Positions 6,004 through 6,280 of a stretch of DNA of 6,280 nt are shown in pieces. Within the stretch, counting starts at the first letter, position 1. Every line of letters begins with the position of its first letter. The notes below the pieces were generated by a model that had not been told where the DNA came from, did no database searches, and worked only from the letters and a program-made list of their open reading frames with translations. The position numbers and the translations under genes are program-made. This stretch comes from Alphaproteobacteria bacterium (GTDB lineage: Bacteria > Pseudomonadota > Alphaproteobacteria > UBA8366 > GCA-2717185): the NCBI GenBank assembly GCA_016764135.1, contig JAESSL010000185.1:1-6280 (forward strand). The letters run 5' to 3'.

Positions 6004-6280
6004 GTGAGCCCATCCATGAATTTACGACGACAGTGCCGTTCTGGAAGCCGCGCGTAACGCCTATCGTGCTAAAGGACGCAACAGAACAGCAATTGGATGC
6101 GTTGAAGGTGACGCCGTCCAACACCAAGGTTTCCGAGTATGTGCTCGTTCTTGCGCGCGATAGCGAAACGTTGAAGGAACGCACACCGCTGTTTAACGCT
6201 ATTATGTACAATCGTGGTGGATTGTCGCGCGCCGAACGCGAGCTTGGCGCTGTCGGCGCTTCGGTCGTTAATCGCTGCAT
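6000..6280 (+). CDS. Alkylhydroperoxidase/CMD-domain protein, Avi_7169-like, 3'-truncated by window edge
   Basis: An open frame from the ATG at 6000 to the right edge encodes 93 full residues of a second CMD-fold protein. The start overlaps the stop of the preceding gene as ATGA, with GGGAGAG at 5988-5994 as its ribosome binding site five bases upstream. The N-terminus (SEPIHEFTTTVPFWKPRV) is followed by a core with ERTPLFNAIMYNRGGLSRAE and RELGAVGASVVNRC, which matches the region just before the CxxC of AhpD-like proteins; family members typically continue with YCA after the Cys seen at the very end. The window stops one codon or so into this motif, so the second Cys is not visible. It is likely to be the redox-active member of the CMD pair, reducing peroxides or a related species with an electron donor that is not encoded here. 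Family assignment is by memory of the Avi_7169-type sequence pattern. Confidence 0.85.
   Translation, partial: MSEPIHEFTTTVPFWKPRVTPIVLKDATEQQLDALKVTPSNTKVSEYVLVLARDSETLKERTPLFNAIMYNRGGLSRAERELGAVGASVVNRC

Noticed and set aside
5888..6280. 130-aa open frame on the - strand at the right edge
   Set aside because: It is antisense to the end of the first CMD gene and the start of the second, both well supported by family motifs; its translation shows no domain.

Overview
The window is a densely packed bacterial stretch with all seven recognisable genes on the + strand. Moderately high GC, Shine-Dalgarno-led starts, short intergenic gaps and the gene families present suggest a proteobacterium, most plausibly an alphaproteobacterium. 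This is inferred from style and family content; there is no rRNA or other phylogenetic marker to settle it. No tRNA, rRNA, CRISPR, insertion sequence or phage gene was found.

Layout: (1) the 3' part of a zinc-dependent medium-chain alcohol dehydrogenase, entering from the left edge; (2) and (3) two consecutive, dissimilar acyl-CoA dehydrogenase subunits of about 376 and 418 aa; (4) a small four-helix DUF1761 membrane protein; (5) a CzcO/FMO-like two-dinucleotide-fold flavoprotein monooxygenase of 490 aa; (6) a carboxymuconolactone-decarboxylase-fold (CMD) protein of the Avi_7170 type; (7) the beginning of a second CMD/alkylhydroperoxidase-like protein of the Avi_7169 type, overlapping gene 6 by the ATGA arrangement and running off the right edge.

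Genes 1 to 4 are spaced 17-46 bp apart and look like one transcription unit. A 70-bp gap with a nested inverted repeat separates gene 4 from gene 5. A 44-bp gap with a stop-codon hairpin and a perfect TATAAT hexamer separates gene 5 from gene 6. Sub-operons are therefore possible, though the whole block could be read through.

Functionally the block looks catabolic or redox-related. A monooxygenase could oxygenate a hydrophobic substrate, the alcohol dehydrogenase could oxidise an alcohol or aldehyde intermediate, and the acyl-CoA dehydrogenase pair could introduce an alpha,beta double bond into a CoA thioester. The CMD pair may handle a peroxide or a radical by-product. The two acyl-CoA dehydrogenases each lack motifs the other keeps, which resembles the heteromeric alpha2beta2 enzymes known from actinobacterial steroid side-chain degradation. 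The substrate cannot be read from the sequence.
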